Positions 11,758 through 25,400 of a DNA stretch of 64,000 nucleotides are shown one piece after another (the first letter of the stretch is position 1; every line of letters begins with the position of its first letter). The DNA lies in NCBI RefSeq assembly GCF_003945595.2, contig NW_024104437.1:812563-876562 (forward strand). Reading direction: 5' to 3'. Source of the DNA: Pipra filicauda (taxonomy: Eukaryota > Chordata > Aves > Passeriformes > Pipridae). The notes under the pieces are model-generated. The model was not told where the DNA came from, did no database searches, and was given only the letters and a program-made list of their open reading frames with translations. The translations under genes were made by a program, and so were the position numbers.

Positions 11758-14700
11758 TAAAGCAGCACCCCAAGTCCCGGAGACATCCAGTCCACTGCTC
11801 TCCAGGGCAGAAACTTTGAGTGTTTCTGAATTCATTAACCATCTCCTGTATTAGGCTGAAATGTCTCAGGCCACTTACTTGCAGTGGCCTGTGTTTGCTA
11901 AAAAGGGCCTGATGTGGAATCATGGGCATAGATCTCTGTGTTCATCCCCTCAGCTTCGATCCACAGCCTCCAAAAGGGCTTCCCATAAGGAGCTCCCCAA
12001 CACTAGTTGTGTACATGTTCAACAGAAGAGCCCACGTCTATTTCCAGAGGTCTTTTGAGACACCTCTCTATGACTCTGTGAGGCAATTAAATTATTATCT
12101 CAAATGGGAGGGATTCATCAGTAAAATACTGATGAAGCAGGGCCATAATTAAAGAACTAACTCAGGGAAAGGAATTTACTGAGAATGTCCTGGGTATAAT
12201 AATGTAGGATCAAAGCCAGTGCAGAATAAGAATACGAACTCTCCAAGTCAGGTCAATCACTTCCCATGTTTCTTTGTTAACCATATTTAAAGAATATGTT
12301 ACATAAAAAAATTGAAAAGTGCTTTCATCCATAGTGCTTGCTACAGATTAAAGCAAACACAAATCAATGCGTGTGGCTTTCTTGTTTCAAGAAAACATTC
12401 CACATTTTTCTAAAGGATTTTTAAATTTTTTTCCTTACAGAATACAGTTTTGCTTTCTCTGCCCCAAGTTTAAATTTTCCCTTTCTCTCTTTTCCCTTAG
12501 CTCGAAAACCAAGCAACATCTCTTGAGCTTCTCTAGATTTGGTCTTTCAAGCATAGCTAACAATCTGCTCTTTCTGAATTGTTGTAGTAATTCTCAAATT
12601 AGATCTCTGAAAATGAAAGCATTTGTCTAAAAAAGTCTATACCAAGTACAGAAAAGGTAATAAAAGTGAATTTTACCTAAGCTGAGATCATTCAAAGCCT
12701 CATCAGATGGCCCTTGCGAGGACTCTGTGTAAGGACCATATCTACTGTAAAAATATTTACGGCATCTTCCATTTAATAATTAGGTAAAGTATACAATGGA
12801 AAATGGATATAATGAACTCAAAGGAACTAAATTGTTGCTCATCAGTAATGATCAGTAACATGAAAAGAAGTAGGGCATCAGAGTATCAATGGCACTGGGA
12901 ACTGAGCCAAGCAGGATGTAGAGTTGTGCTTCCCAATGTTGGAATAGGTCAGTGACTGAATTTTCGGGATGTAAAATTAAACATCATTTACAGTGACATC
13001 TCTTCAGTGCTTGTGGACGTCTGTAGAAGCCATGCCACCAATAGTAGTTGTGGTGCCCATCTCTTCCAGTATTTGACCAGTGACAAAAATAAAAATGCAT
13101 GACTTTGGTGACAGAAAGACTAGGTCTGGCATTGTTTCATACTCCAAGTGTCAGTCTTTCTTAATGAATCATTCTACTTTTGTGAAAATGCTGAGCACAA
13201 AATTTAAAAGTAAAAGATGTTGGGACTGAGATGCATGTTTGTTTTCCTGTAATCTTTCATGGCTTTGTTAACTAAATCTGGTTACCCTGACCAACCATCC
13301 TCAAACCTTGCAAAGACAAATGTGTCAAGCCAAAAAAACCCAAATTACTAGAAAGCAGAAAGATTCTACTCTTGAGCAAAGCTACATTTAAAGTTACATT
13401 TTATAAAATTCTCTAAACATCCAGAGTCTCCATGAGTCACCAGTCTACTAAGTACAAACAGGCAAGCAGTATAATGAATGGGGTTACATTGAGATAGCAG
13501 TGAATTAAATTAGATTTTCATTGCATCAGAAACAAAACTTCAAAATACTAAACTGATCACTTAACTGCATGTGAGGGAAAGCAGAAGTAGTTCATATACT
13601 AAAAAAACTGAATATAACCTGGATTTATTTTTGTAAATGTATTTGGAATGTGTGTCATTTCTGTACATAGAATTATCACTTTGCACCCATAGCACACTAC
13701 CATCATAGCTTAGAAAACCATAGGAGCAGTGCTAATGATGGAAAGGCTATCCCACTTGGATGTGTCCACACTGATTGACCAAACAAAGGACCATATCACA
13801 GCAGAAGGTGCCTAAATCCGTTGATGTTTGCTTCCGGAGCTATTGGTGTTCAGGGATCTGAATGGGGATGAGTTCAGTGAAAGGGGAGACAAGTAAAGTG
13901 TAATTTTAAGCTAAGCAAAGTGCAATTTGTGAGAAAACATTTGCATAGCATATTGAATAATTAACAAGAAGTGCAAGTTTATAGCCAGAAGTACAGGCAG
14001 CCTGTAAGGTGGGGGCAGAGCCCATTGCCAACTCGCTTTCTGGGAGAGGCTGGGGGAAAGGGTGGCATATAGTGTCACGTTTCCATAAAGCTGATAGCTG
14101 GACAGAAAGTACCAAGGGTTCTTCTAACCATCAAAACCTTAGAGAATCATTTATTTCATGAGACAAAGGGTGCTGTATGTCTAGATTGTGGAAGTTCCAG
14201 GATAAAAGATTAAAGATTCTTTACATATTCTGAAATATCCCTCCTCAGAGAGTGTTAAAGAAAAGCTGCAGGAGACCAATGCAATCAGGAATATCAAAGA
14301 CATGTCAAGCTATAATGAGAAAGAGCCAAATGCATTCCTGATGTAACACTGCCAACATTAGTGGATACTCACCAGGGGACGATTTGTCCCATTTTTGTTA
14401 TTAGCAGCATCTGTAAGAACTGTTTGCTACCTCCTGGCAATCCATAATTTCAGACAAAAAATGGGGCGGGGTGGGGGGGAATAAAGCATCATATTTTTTA
14501 TTTAATCAAAATCTCTTTGATTCCCTAGGAAAATAATTCTGGGAAGATATGAGAACAGCTGCTTAGACATTGCAGAAAACATTTCATTCAGACTAATGAA
14601 AGCATTCAAAGCTTTAATATATTGTACATTATTCACATAATTTGAAAATTAAAAAGGCAGAGATTCTGTACATAAGTAATAAAATGTGATATAATTTTTA

Positions 14701-17700
14701 CTCTTAACATTACTATGAACTATTCAATAAATTAATATTAATAGTTTATTGATAATTATATCAAATGAAAAATCACACGTCCTTGATAAACTACCAAGCA
14801 ATTATTTGAAATATTTTGATGTTAGGGGAGAACCTATCCACAAATCAGGGCTCCAACCTCTTTTGACCTGAGATCCTGACAGAGTAGATAAGCACAGCAA
14901 GACTAGACTTAACAGAATCTTAGAAAGGCAATCTGTAAGGAAAATATAAGTAATGCAGGAAGTTAAATAAACTTATCAGGAGGCTGAGCTCTTTTCTCTG
15001 TCTTAGTACCTAGGCAATGCTCAGAAATTAAGATGGGCAGAGCTCTCTTCTCCGTTAGCAGTAAAGCCAGGTTTCTTTTGTTAGTGATTCAGACATAAGA
15101 CATCAGCAAGCACTGAATCCAGGTAGAAGAGTGAGCTTTAGTTAAGAGAGTATCAAATAGACACATGAGAGTGGTGCCCTCATTTCCATTCCATTGAACA
15201 TGTGTAAGCTGACATAGCAAAACAAATAATTTGTGTATGTGGCAGTTCTACCTCAAAAAAAAAACCCTTTTGATGGAAAACTGCTGCTCCTGGTGTTTTC
15301 CCCTCATCACTCTTCTTCCAAAATGGCTGTGTTCATCTCCTACTTGTCTTCCCACACACTCAAGATCTTGTGTCTGTGGCGTCTCTTACTCAGTTAGCAA
15401 TTTACTCCTTGCCTGGGAGTTATGCAAACCAGGTCATAGGTGAGTCATTCTTACACATCCCATGGAGAAGTGCCACCAACCCGCATGACAGTAGCTTGTG
15501 GAACCTAAAAACCACCCAGAAAACACCTACTAAATTACACCAAATGAAATGCTATCACAGTGACAGATTATGGTGCTGCTCCCAGCTCATTTGTTTTGTC
15601 TAAATTAGTAGGTCAAGGGAGATTTTATCCCTTCAAGGAAGGGAGGAAGGCATCTATTAGCCTTCAGTGAGATGTATACCTTTGAAAAACAATTTCTCTC
15701 ACAATAAGGATGTTATCCATGGTGACAAAGTCAGAAACAAATTTAAAACTACATTGTCCCTAACTCTTCCCAGCAGTTTCAACTGAATGTGATATTCTTC
15801 TCATATGCTTGCAAGTTGTTTGGGCATTCGTAGTTCATGCTCTATTAAACAGTTTCTCCCAGAAGTAAAAGGATAAAAAAATAAAATCGGTGCTCTGTCT
15901 CTATTTTAGAATGTTTACAAAATCCTTTGAGATATGTTGGAATAAGAGACAGTAAAAGTAGGTTATGTTCACAATTAACATAAAGGTTTTATAAAAAAAC
16001 TTTAGATCAACAGAAAAAATGTTCTGAAATATTAATAACCTTTCTAAAATGCAGCTAGAACCTGAGTATAAGCATAAAGAGAAATTATTAATTCAGCTGC
16101 TCTGCAGGATAACATTTTGCATTTTTCTCCTGTTTGTATTAGTTATGGAAAAGCAATCATTTTAGAGCTGGTTGAACAAGTCCAAATGAACCCTTATGGC
16201 TTGAACACAGCTCTTTAAAAGGTTTTTCTTTTGAGCAACAAATTACTTATAGTACTGCATTTTGCGCTACTCTGGTAATTTTTATATTTTCCCATAATGT
16301 TCAAACATTAGAGGGAGGTCGCTTACAATACCCTCACATCAGTATTCTCCTCACTAGCGAGTGACATATTGCAACAATAGCTTATTGACATTAACTTCTA
16401 CTAAGGCTGAGGATGACTTTCTACATAATGTTGTTTCATTTGAAAGAAAAAGCAGGTTAGGTTGGGTTTGGCTCTGTCAGATTGATGGTACTTAAACCTT
16501 AAAGAACGTCATTTGGTTCTTACTTGCAAGTGTTGTATTGCCACAGAATATAAATGATAGTTTTATTTCAATTTTTTTCCCCAACCACTGGAAATACAGA
16601 CTATTTTAAACATACTGCAGCCAGTGACCCACCTGGGATTCTCCTACAGCCAAAATTCCCTTAAAGCTGTGGCTACCAGTTTTCTTGCTTAGTTGGCCAA
16701 GTTGTCCTTTTTTTAGGGTTTTCTGGGGGAGAGATAAGATCCAGTAATGCAGTAATGCATATAATATGGCATATTCTAGTTTATAGACGCCTATATTTCA
16801 CTTTATATATTTCATGCCTATATATCACTATACATAAGAGATACACTGCTTCACTTTTGTTGAAGTACACTGCAACCTGCTACAATTTCTCACTGCAATA
16901 TTTGGTTGTTTTTCTGTCCCCTTTAAAAAAAGAAAATATAAGAAAAAAAAAGAAACTTGTCTAGGAGGACAGCCCATTAATAAATCAGTTCTCTCATCTC
17001 TAGGGAATAAAACAGCAGGCCACTCACCCCCAGGTCTCTTCCCTGAGCGTCCCAGAAATAACTGGTACCATATTGTCATTCATGCCTCAGAGGAGCCACA
17101 AGAGGTGTTTTTTCCACCATTCTTCTCAATAGTGGCCCTCTGGCTTGTCCTCCCTGAGGAGGAACAGCTGATTTGAGCATAGTGGCACATTTTCCACAGA
17201 GGCAATCTTGTTACCTGAAAGCATCTTGCTGTTGCAGGCCATTTGGTGTTTTTACTGGTGTACAGCTGATACTACCCAAAGTAACAAGCTATTTCTGTAA
17301 TCAGAGGCTCTCAAAACCTAGGACAAGACTGGATAATGGCCCACTACTCTTCACTGCCATTCAGTGAAAAACAACATCTCATGGACAACTGGGAAATAAG
17401 ACTGTAATTAAGAAATATATTGGTCAGGCCAACCCTCAGCACCACCTCTACCCTCTGGACAAGTGTCAACGCCATGAAAAGTACAAACTTAATTTTCTAA
17501 AGCTCGGGGTGGCTTCTTCAGAGCTGGCTCAGGTACCTTGCTAGTGAACGCAGGCGGCTTTATGCTGAGACCCAGGATAGTTTTAGTGACTTGAGCCCCA
17601 TGCGCAGTCCCTGATTCAAGTGTTAAACAGAATGGGATCCCCTGGATTTCAGATCGAAAAAGAGCCAGGGTAGGGTCTGCGCCTCCCCCATCGGGCTATG

Positions 17701-19433
17701 GTCTTGTACCAGGGTAGTGGTGCTGAAGAGCAGAAGTAAAGAACAAGCCCATCAAAGTCGATGCTTTCTGTAGGCAAACTCTTAGGAACTGATCACTCTA
17801 CATCCATGAGCCTTCCTTTTATCTTTTTCTTGCTCAAGTGCCAAGCAGGGAGCAGATGGTACATTACTCAGCCTTAACTGGAGGGTAAGAAAGTGTGATT
17901 TCTTTTTTTTTTTAAATTCAGTTGAGACCCTCAGCCCATTTAGATTCCCAGCTCAAGGTTTATTTGTCTTACACAGAACGTGTACTTTCTATCCCTCTCA
18001 AATGCTAATCCTCTCCACACATATGCTCATTATGCAAAAGCATATGACAGATACCATCTGGGAAAATAAATAGCTCCTCAGCTAACAGTGCTGCTCCTTC
18101 CCTTTACGTCAGCCCCCTCACTATTGTCTCTCCTATTTTTATCTGCAAGACAGCAATTACTCAATCCAACTATTAACTTAAAAGTGCCATTTTAGTCAAG
18201 CAAGCCACAGATCCCAGGCTGGGCAGTAAAACCCATTCTATTTTTCAAGATGGGCATCCTCATGAAAATTTGAAAGCAGCTGTAGCACTGAGAAAAATAC
18301 ACATTACCTTTCAAAGGGCAGTTGATATCACTGAGAGATACTAGTCCTGACCTGCAGAAGTCCATGCTTGTTTTTTTAGCTGGGTGGTTACATTTTGTCC
18401 CACATGAAATATGCAGCTCTTGCCAGAAGTTCCACCTCGTTTCCATGGATTCCTTGTGATAGTCCTTTGTCTCTGACAGATTATTGCTCATACCATTCAA
18501 AGACAGGCAATGGTGCTAAACAGAGAATGACATAAGCCAAGTTCAGTGATTTCTCTAACCTCTGTGTAGATGGGTAAGAATAGGAGTCATGCTGTCATTA
18601 ATCATGATGGATTCATTGTCTGCCAGAATGTTAATCAAAAGAAATTAGGATGTATATGCATTAGAAAGGCATCTCAGAATGTTCTGATTTTTACCAGTGG
18701 ATTAGGAAAATCATTGCAATTCAGCAAAGGAGATGTCTATTTGTCGAAATTAAACAGGATCTGCACGATCCAACCATATTGTGTTGAGGCTAAGTAACCA
18801 GGGGAAATTCAAAATGCACAACCAGGAGACTCAGCGGCTGACACTGTGATATAAAGGCAGAGTTTTGTAAGTACCCTATAAGAATTGTGGGGCCATAAAC
18901 ACTGCAATATTATATCTGTTTAGAAAAAATATGAGACAGAATTCAATGATGACCTTATCTGAGCTACAAATTCTTGTCAACTATTATATGCTTGTAGGGA
19001 CATGTTTAATAGATGGCAGATAGTCTTTCTCATTTGTCCTCAGAGACAGCACTGATATTGCCCAGCTAAGAAATCCATTATAGAGCTACAAAAGAGGCAA
19101 TTTGGTTTCATGAGCACGTGCCTTTATTATTTTAAGAATAATTTAACATAGGCAGAGGAAAGCAGAACCTGTGTGGAAAAAAAAAGACCAGGGTTTTCAG
19201 CATTTGCAGTTACGAGCTTCTTACTTCTCCTGAACTTTTTTTTTGGTGGAGACATTATTTTTGTTTTCCTCCCTATTGAATCCACTGGGAGTTTCACCTC
19301 ACCTGAAACAGAGGGGTTTAAGTCTGGTATATGGTTTGGTTATCAGTGTTGCTCAGAATACATGTGCATGTGCAATATACACCCTGTGCTGCTGAATACA
19401 CCCTCAACTCTCTTCTCTTTGTTGTTACAACAG

Positions 19434-19490
19434 ACGAACCAAACTCCTGGAGTGCTCCCTCTGCCACCTCCCCAGGTCTGCCGGAAGTAG
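19434..19490 (+). CDS. MAGI2: MAGI2 terminal exon, short-isoform reading frame
   Basis: When the 89-nt exon (5445-5533) is included, its final ACG codon is followed here in phase 0 by TNQTPGVLPLPPPQVCRK and a TAG at 19488-19490. This matches the short MAGI2 C-terminus that I recall from mammals (TNPTPGVLPLPPPQACRK). The stop lies in the last exon, so the transcript should escape nonsense-mediated decay. The polyproline run PLPPP is a possible SH3 or WW ligand. The same 57 bases are also read in another frame for the long isoform. Confidence 0.9.
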   Translation, partial: TNQTPGVLPLPPPQVCRK

Positions 19491-20236
19491 CTCTTTCCCT
19501 CGAAGACATAATCTCACCATTATCTTCATCACACATAGCCCCACCCTCTGACCCTTCTCACCAGATAAGCCTAGAGCCAACATGGGATATCAAGAGGGAA
19601 CATGATGTAAGGAAACCAAAGGAGCTTTCGGTGAACGGTCACAAAAAGAAAAGGTTAGGAGAACAAAGAGAAAGGTCAGCAAGTCCTAAAAAGGTAGACA
19701 GGTCAAAGCATGAAGAGGCTTCTTGGAAAGGATATTCAGAAAGCAAAAATAAGACCACTGATGGTGGCAGGCCCACCTCAGAAAGCAAAGCGGTGGGACA
19801 CAGCATTATGATCGAGGCTGGTGCAAGAGAGCACGTGTGTGCTGGAACCAGCAGTGATGAACAGTTTGGGAGGCTGAGGAAGCCAGAAGGCAAGAGAGGA
19901 GGATCTCTTAGCAAAAAAGAAGATCACAGATCCACAAACATCAGTGAGAAGAAGTCAGCTGCAGCACCTGACCATGTCAAGATCGATACAGGTGCTACCA
20001 AGACGTACAGTAGCAACCGCTGCAGCTCGCCTGGAAGTGATATGGACCACAGCCAGAGGGAGCCTGATGGGAAACCCAGCGAGTTCCCCAGGAAGGGACA
20101 TCTCCACTCCATTAGCACTCGCAGCACCAACACCACAGTTCGAAAGGCAACGGTCTCCCCAGGGCCATGGAAAATCCCTGGCTCAGATAAGCTACCTAGC
20201 GTCCTGAAGTCTGGTACTTCTGCCATGAGCAGATAA
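19434..20236 (+). CDS. MAGI2: MAGI2 terminal exon, long-isoform reading frame
   Basis: When the 89-nt exon is skipped, the lone G ending the preceding exon completes GAC, and this exon is read as DEPNSWSAPSATSPGLPEV and onward for 267 residues to TAA at 20234-20236. Conserved-looking blocks are SDPSHQISLEPTWDIKREHD, RKPKELS, LGEQRERSASP and the C-terminus GPWKIPGSDKLPSVLKSG...SAMSR. These resemble the tail of the 1455-residue human isoform as I recall it. The middle is rich in Lys, Ser, Arg and Glu, lacks hydrophobic segments and is probably disordered. The human middle is, from memory, far richer in Ala, Gly and Pro. An open frame this long is very unlikely by chance in this window. The acceptor is a C/T-rich tract plus ACAACAG. 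The extreme C-terminus does not look like a PDZ ligand. Confidence 0.92.
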
Positions 20237-22445
20237 GCAAGGGACTGTTGCCCTCTAACTGTCTCAAACTGACGCAGAACATTCTTCTTAGTTTTTGTCT
20301 CACATTGGTTTGTTTTAATTTATTTTAACTATCACACATATACACAAAGCATTGAGGAATGAAAACATTAGTGTGTAATTCCATGACAATGTGCACAGTA
20401 TCTAATAAGTTCAAAAGCATATAGTCAACACAGAGATTTAAAATCGACCCTAAAGTCCCAGTTCCATTTTAGGGACTTTGGCAGCTATGGAAGAAACCAA
20501 AACACTATGAAGGACGGTACATCAGAGAAGGATAGTGCAGTGTAGCTTTAGCATTTTTTTCCCACTGCATGAAGGACTTGAATTTCATTCAAACTTTATA
20601 TCAAGAAACTGGAACAAGTTAGAGCAATCACAAACTGGAACATCGCCTTAAATAAAACTGCACGGAGCAAGCTGAAAGCGAGAGAGGATCTTTTCGTGGA
20701 GTTAAAATGTTGTAAATAAATTGTTCTCGACATATCTAGACAGGGGTTAAAGGGTTTCTTTGAAGCATCTTTCGGGACTGTACACCCATGACACGTCTCC
20801 ACTGTTAACACTTTGGGATAGTCCATGTGGTACCCCGTAGCATAGTTCACTGGGCGCTAAGGGAGGAGTGGGGAATCCAGTGGATTAGTTTCTGTGATAC
20901 CATTTCTACTGCCATTTTTGTGAACAAACCATGTTTCTGTACATTGGAAAGGAGTTAGGGTGGAGTTGTATTTGAAAATTATTCTCAAAAGCGATTTATT
21001 ACAGGTTCCCCAAGTACTGTGAGGTAGCACACAAATCAATTGGTCAGGCTCAAACCCCAGATGTCTGCAAGGCCCTTGTAATGAAAGGAGGAGTGCTACA
21101 GAGAAAAAGCTGCCGTTTCCTTAAGGAAAGGCCTTTCCTTCCTGCAGAAGATGATAGCATCACTTATCAACAGTGCTTTGTTTCATACCCATCCACATTT
21201 ATTTAGGACACTGTCACCTTTCATCCCCTCAGTTTGGCAGAGCAGGTGCCTTTCAGGCACATGTAAACAATAATTAGACTGGTTTCTGAAATACAGTTGT
21301 TGGTGTCCTCATTCAGTAAATTCAATATATTTCCATTTTTAAAATTGTTTCCATTTTATCATTTTTTCCCTTTCTCATTTTTTTTTTCTTTTTGTCTTTT
21401 TGTTTTTATCTTTCTTGCTTGTCTGTTTTGAATTTCAAGCCTTAAGTGCCAGGTAAACATTCCAGTCTGCCTTCACAGGAAATAACTCCGAGTTCAGTCA
21501 ATCAGTCATTATCTTGTTTCAAAAAGATGCGTGTGTGTCTGTGTAAGTGTGCATATGCTTATTCGTCTGTCAAAATTAAAACAAAATCCTGGGCAATAAT
21601 ACATTGGTAATTTAAAAAAAAAATCATAAAGCTAAGTACTGTCAAAAATTCGTATTTAAAAATTATTGTTCACTAGCAATCTTAGTTCCTCACATGCTCT
21701 GCTGAAAAACTAGATTGAGATTGGCTTTGTTCCAAGAAATTAGCACATTACTGTATGTCTCAAACATTGCACTGGACTGTGAAATTTATAGACATGTTTC
21801 TTCCTGTCCAATTATTTGAAAAGCCTCAAGTCAAGGATTTTGCAGCTTTCAAACTTTTTTTTAGAAAGAAAAATCCATTTATAATTTCTAAAAAAGCACA
21901 AGTCCATGTAGCTGTTTATAAAACTCTTATTTAATGGGAAAAAAATAAATCTTTAAAAATAAATCTTTATCCCCTGAACTAGAATCCAATATAATTTGCC
22001 ATTAATTTATTGAATCTGATTTTGGACAATGCTTCTGTAGTGTAGATGCACGTCCCAGTATCTTATTTTTATGTATAAAGAAAGCAAACAATGAAATCTG
22101 AAAAACAGTTGAGATTATGCTTGCATAAACTCTAATTTGCACAGTTCACAGCTACTCCTTGTGCAGTAATTGCTTTATGCGGCTGTAATCGATAACCTGT
22201 GAAGACAGCACATCATCTAAACCCCATTCCAAATAATATTTCTGTGTAGTGTTAGCTGTGAATTTACCCTGTACAGCTCTATCTCTATAAATATAATTCC
22301 ATGTATTAATAGTCACAGAAAGGCTGTAAGTGAGCAACTATTTTTATGAAACGCACCACTATGGATAAATTAACTTTTACAGAAATCTTGTTTACTGTAT
22401 GATATTCTAAACCACTGTCAAATAAAATATATATCCAAAAATCTT
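20237..22445 (+). other. MAGI2: MAGI2 3' untranslated region
   Basis: AT-rich sequence without coding potential from the long-frame stop to shortly after the poly(A) signal at 22421. For the short isoform the 3'UTR begins at 19491. The length of about 2.2 kb is what I would expect for MAGI2. It contains pyrimidine-rich patches near 21340-21420 and several ATTTA-like motifs. An earlier AATAAA at 20715-20720 could give a shorter form. Confidence 0.7.
22421..22426 (+). terminator. MAGI2: Likely MAGI2 poly(A) signal
   Basis: AATAAA, followed within 20-50 bases by a T-rich and GT-rich stretch (TTTCTTTTTTCAATTGT, then TAGTCTGTGTTAATTTTGAG), which is the usual downstream element arrangement. It is the best of several AATAAA motifs in the 3'UTR. 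Confidence 0.6.
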
Positions 22446-25400
22446 TCTTTTTTCAATTGTATGTAGTCTGTGTTAATTTTGAGTAACAAGTGTTACCCTG
22501 AGAAACAATCATTTTCATGCATATAAGCAGAGTTAATTAGCTACTGCCTTACAAAAAAGGAAATGATCCATTTTGATTTCTTATTTCCAAAGAATACAAT
22601 TTATGAATATAGATGTAGGTGACCAAACAAATTCCATAATGGCAAGTTAAGGCCTATGAGCTACACAAACACAGAGAAATGTATTCCTTGGTGGAGAAGC
22701 CTAAACTCTTATTCTCTTTCCAGTCCCAGGAGACACAGGGGTAGTAGACAGACTCCCAGCACTGAGAAACAACTTCTGAGCATACACTTTATATAAAAAA
22801 ATAATCTGAGCATATACCATTTTTACCACAGAAATCTGGCAGTTCTAACTAGCCCTAGGAAGGTTTTATTGATAAGCTGAATGAAAGGGGCATAATTGCA
22901 TTTCCAGTTTACTTTGCAGAGATAATGTCTTAGAAAACACCATAAGGGTATAAAAATATTGGTAACCAGACAGTCTTCTGGGGCTGAATACACTCCTCGT
23001 TGAACAGAACAGAAAAATACTCCTTGCCTTCAGTTAGGCAAAACAAATCATCAGTTTACAGACTGTAGATACTGTAAGATGTGGAAAACTAGCAATATTT
23101 TTCACACAAATGTGACATTTGAAAAAATAAATATTTCCTGTTTCCTTAAAGTATAATTTTCTTCAAAAAATAATTATTTGCCTTCATACAACCTGAGTCA
23201 ACTTCTGCAGAGCCTTGTTTTTCAGAAGATTGATGTTCCACATAGAAAATTTCAACCAGCTGAACTAATAACATCATTTTGCATTACAATAAACACATAG
23301 CAATTATGAAACATTTTTGATACTCAAAGAAACATTTACTGCTCTTTAAATAGCTGATATTTCCATGGCTGGAAATCCAAGTGTGTGCCTAATTCAGACC
23401 CAGAGGTATGGCAGGCAAATGTGCTGAAGCCATATAGCCTCATCCAATCTAACTTTTTCTGTTAATAACATCTTTTCTCTTTTAAACATAGTAATACAGC
23501 ATTTGCATTGCAGTGCCATTCCTGTGACCCCTTTTAATCTCTGTTTTTCATACCTGTGCAATAATACAAGGAAATAGATGCTTATTTTGATGCAGACTCT
23601 CTACTCCAAATTCCAGTGCAGCAGTGTAAGTAAACTTACCAACCTATGATCAGCAATGCACATTTGGGGACAAGTTTTGGTAAAACCCCATAGAGAGATG
23701 CTGGTATAGCCCTTTTCTTAATCAGTGTCAAATGTGGGCTCTGGGGCTCATTCCTTCTCCAGGTGTTTCTCTGCTTTAGGAAGTCCACACAAACTGCAGA
23801 GTCTGGAGGAGCAGGTCTTCAAACACGTTTAATAAAAAAGCCATAAAATTTAATAACTCCCACAAGGTCTCACCAAAGATGCCATCCTTTCTTCCAGAAA
23901 GCTGCTGGACTGACAGCATTCTTCATGTAGTTACAACAGAGAACAGGTTGCACTTGTTTCACTACACTGTGGTCTTCTAAACAGGAGGGACATATGTCCA
24001 TGGGCTACAACCTACTCCATGGCCTCAGTGATAAGACTGCCAACAATTTAGCCCCAGCTAAATAGCTGCCTGCTAGGAATTGATGCAGAAGTTCAAACAT
24101 AGCCCCATTTCTTCCCCGATATTTTTCATCTGAATGTGCAGCCAATCAGCATTGCCAAAGAGCTGCTTATCTTCATCAAAGATGAGATTCCATCCGATTA
24201 GTGCCATCTCTGCTGAACACAAACATCTCATGCTTAGCCCCCTTCATATCCTATGTGCTCTCAGCACCACCAGATCTATTCTGAATCTCTTCTTTTCCTC
24301 TACAGCTCCCCACTGCTCTTGTTTTTAATCCTATCTCTAAGGTAAGTGCTGCTGCCTTTCAGTAGATCAAATCTTCCATTCTTCATTTTCTCCTTCTGTC
24401 CCTCAGAACTTTGTCTTCCTCTTTTTTTCTCTTTCTTTTGGCACTCTGTCACCATCTGGCATCATTTGTCACTCTCAACGTCTCTCTGCCATGTCTCAGC
24501 AGCTCAATGTGACGCACCTCTCCTAAGAGATGTCACGACCAGTTACACACCAAGACATTAACACGCTCCTGGGTGTTATATAAACATACAGACACACCTA
24601 ATACCTTGCACTGAAGCCCAAATCACCTGCCTTGTCCTCCAGAAACCGCCGGTGGTTACTCATTAGACATACTAACTCTACATGCAGCCAGTAACTACCT
24701 TTGCAAGTGCAAATAATGTTTTATCTTCATTGCTAAATGTCTGTCGTGATAATGATTCAAGCATTCAGGCTGGGTTTTGTGGATGCAACATGCCATGATC
24801 TCTACTGGAAGTCTCTAAATTTGTTTTACAAAGGCAAGAACAGGCAAAGCTGCAGGCACATTTCTGTCTTAGCCTTTTGTACTCTTTTTGTACCTCACTG
24901 CTGCCACAGAAACCCAGACCCAGAACTGCAGAGGCGTAAGTAAAAAACACCTCAGGAAATGAGGATGTCACCCTCCAGGTTTCTCCTTGCTTGGAGGGAA
25001 GCTTTGCTGTGAAGGGGAACCGTTTTTTGGCATGCTGCCATGGAGCTCAAAGCTAGAGAAGGCTTTGGACTTGCTGAGGGATGACCGATCCCATTAGGGA
25101 TTGACTTCACATCTGTAAGTCTCCAAAAGAATCCTTTCCTACTTTGTCCTCTTGAAGCCTAGAATATTTTCTGTAATTGCTGCTAAAAAGGCCACAGAGG
25201 CATGGCACACTGCCTGCCCTCATGACTAATAGAGGACTTGGAGAGAATTGTCATGGCTGTGTCATGTCACCTCTATCATACTCAAGGACTCCCAAGGCTC
25301 TTTTACTATCTGTCTGTGTAGAGGCCCAGAAAAGCAGACTCTCAGAACCAAACAATACCTTTACCTTCACAGTTGTCATCCAAACAGTGAGCCACTTTAA

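Larger units (their letters stand above)
5534..19433 (+). other. MAGI2: MAGI2 last intron (13.9 kb)
   Basis: GT...AG intron between the cassette exon and the terminal exon. It contains a direct pair of an unclassified repeat (9661-9812 and 11601-11757), two small inverted repeats (8076-8102 and 9481-9508), and long AT-rich segments such as 10430-10740. I found no other exon. The branch-site side ends in a C/T-rich tract at 19400-19424 and CAG at 19431-19433. Confidence 0.85.

Noticed and set aside
23365..23400. Possible PHTF2 last exon reading PWKYQLFKEQ on -
   Set aside because: The true terminal exon, LWKIKS and stop with a proper acceptor, is at 48972-48992.
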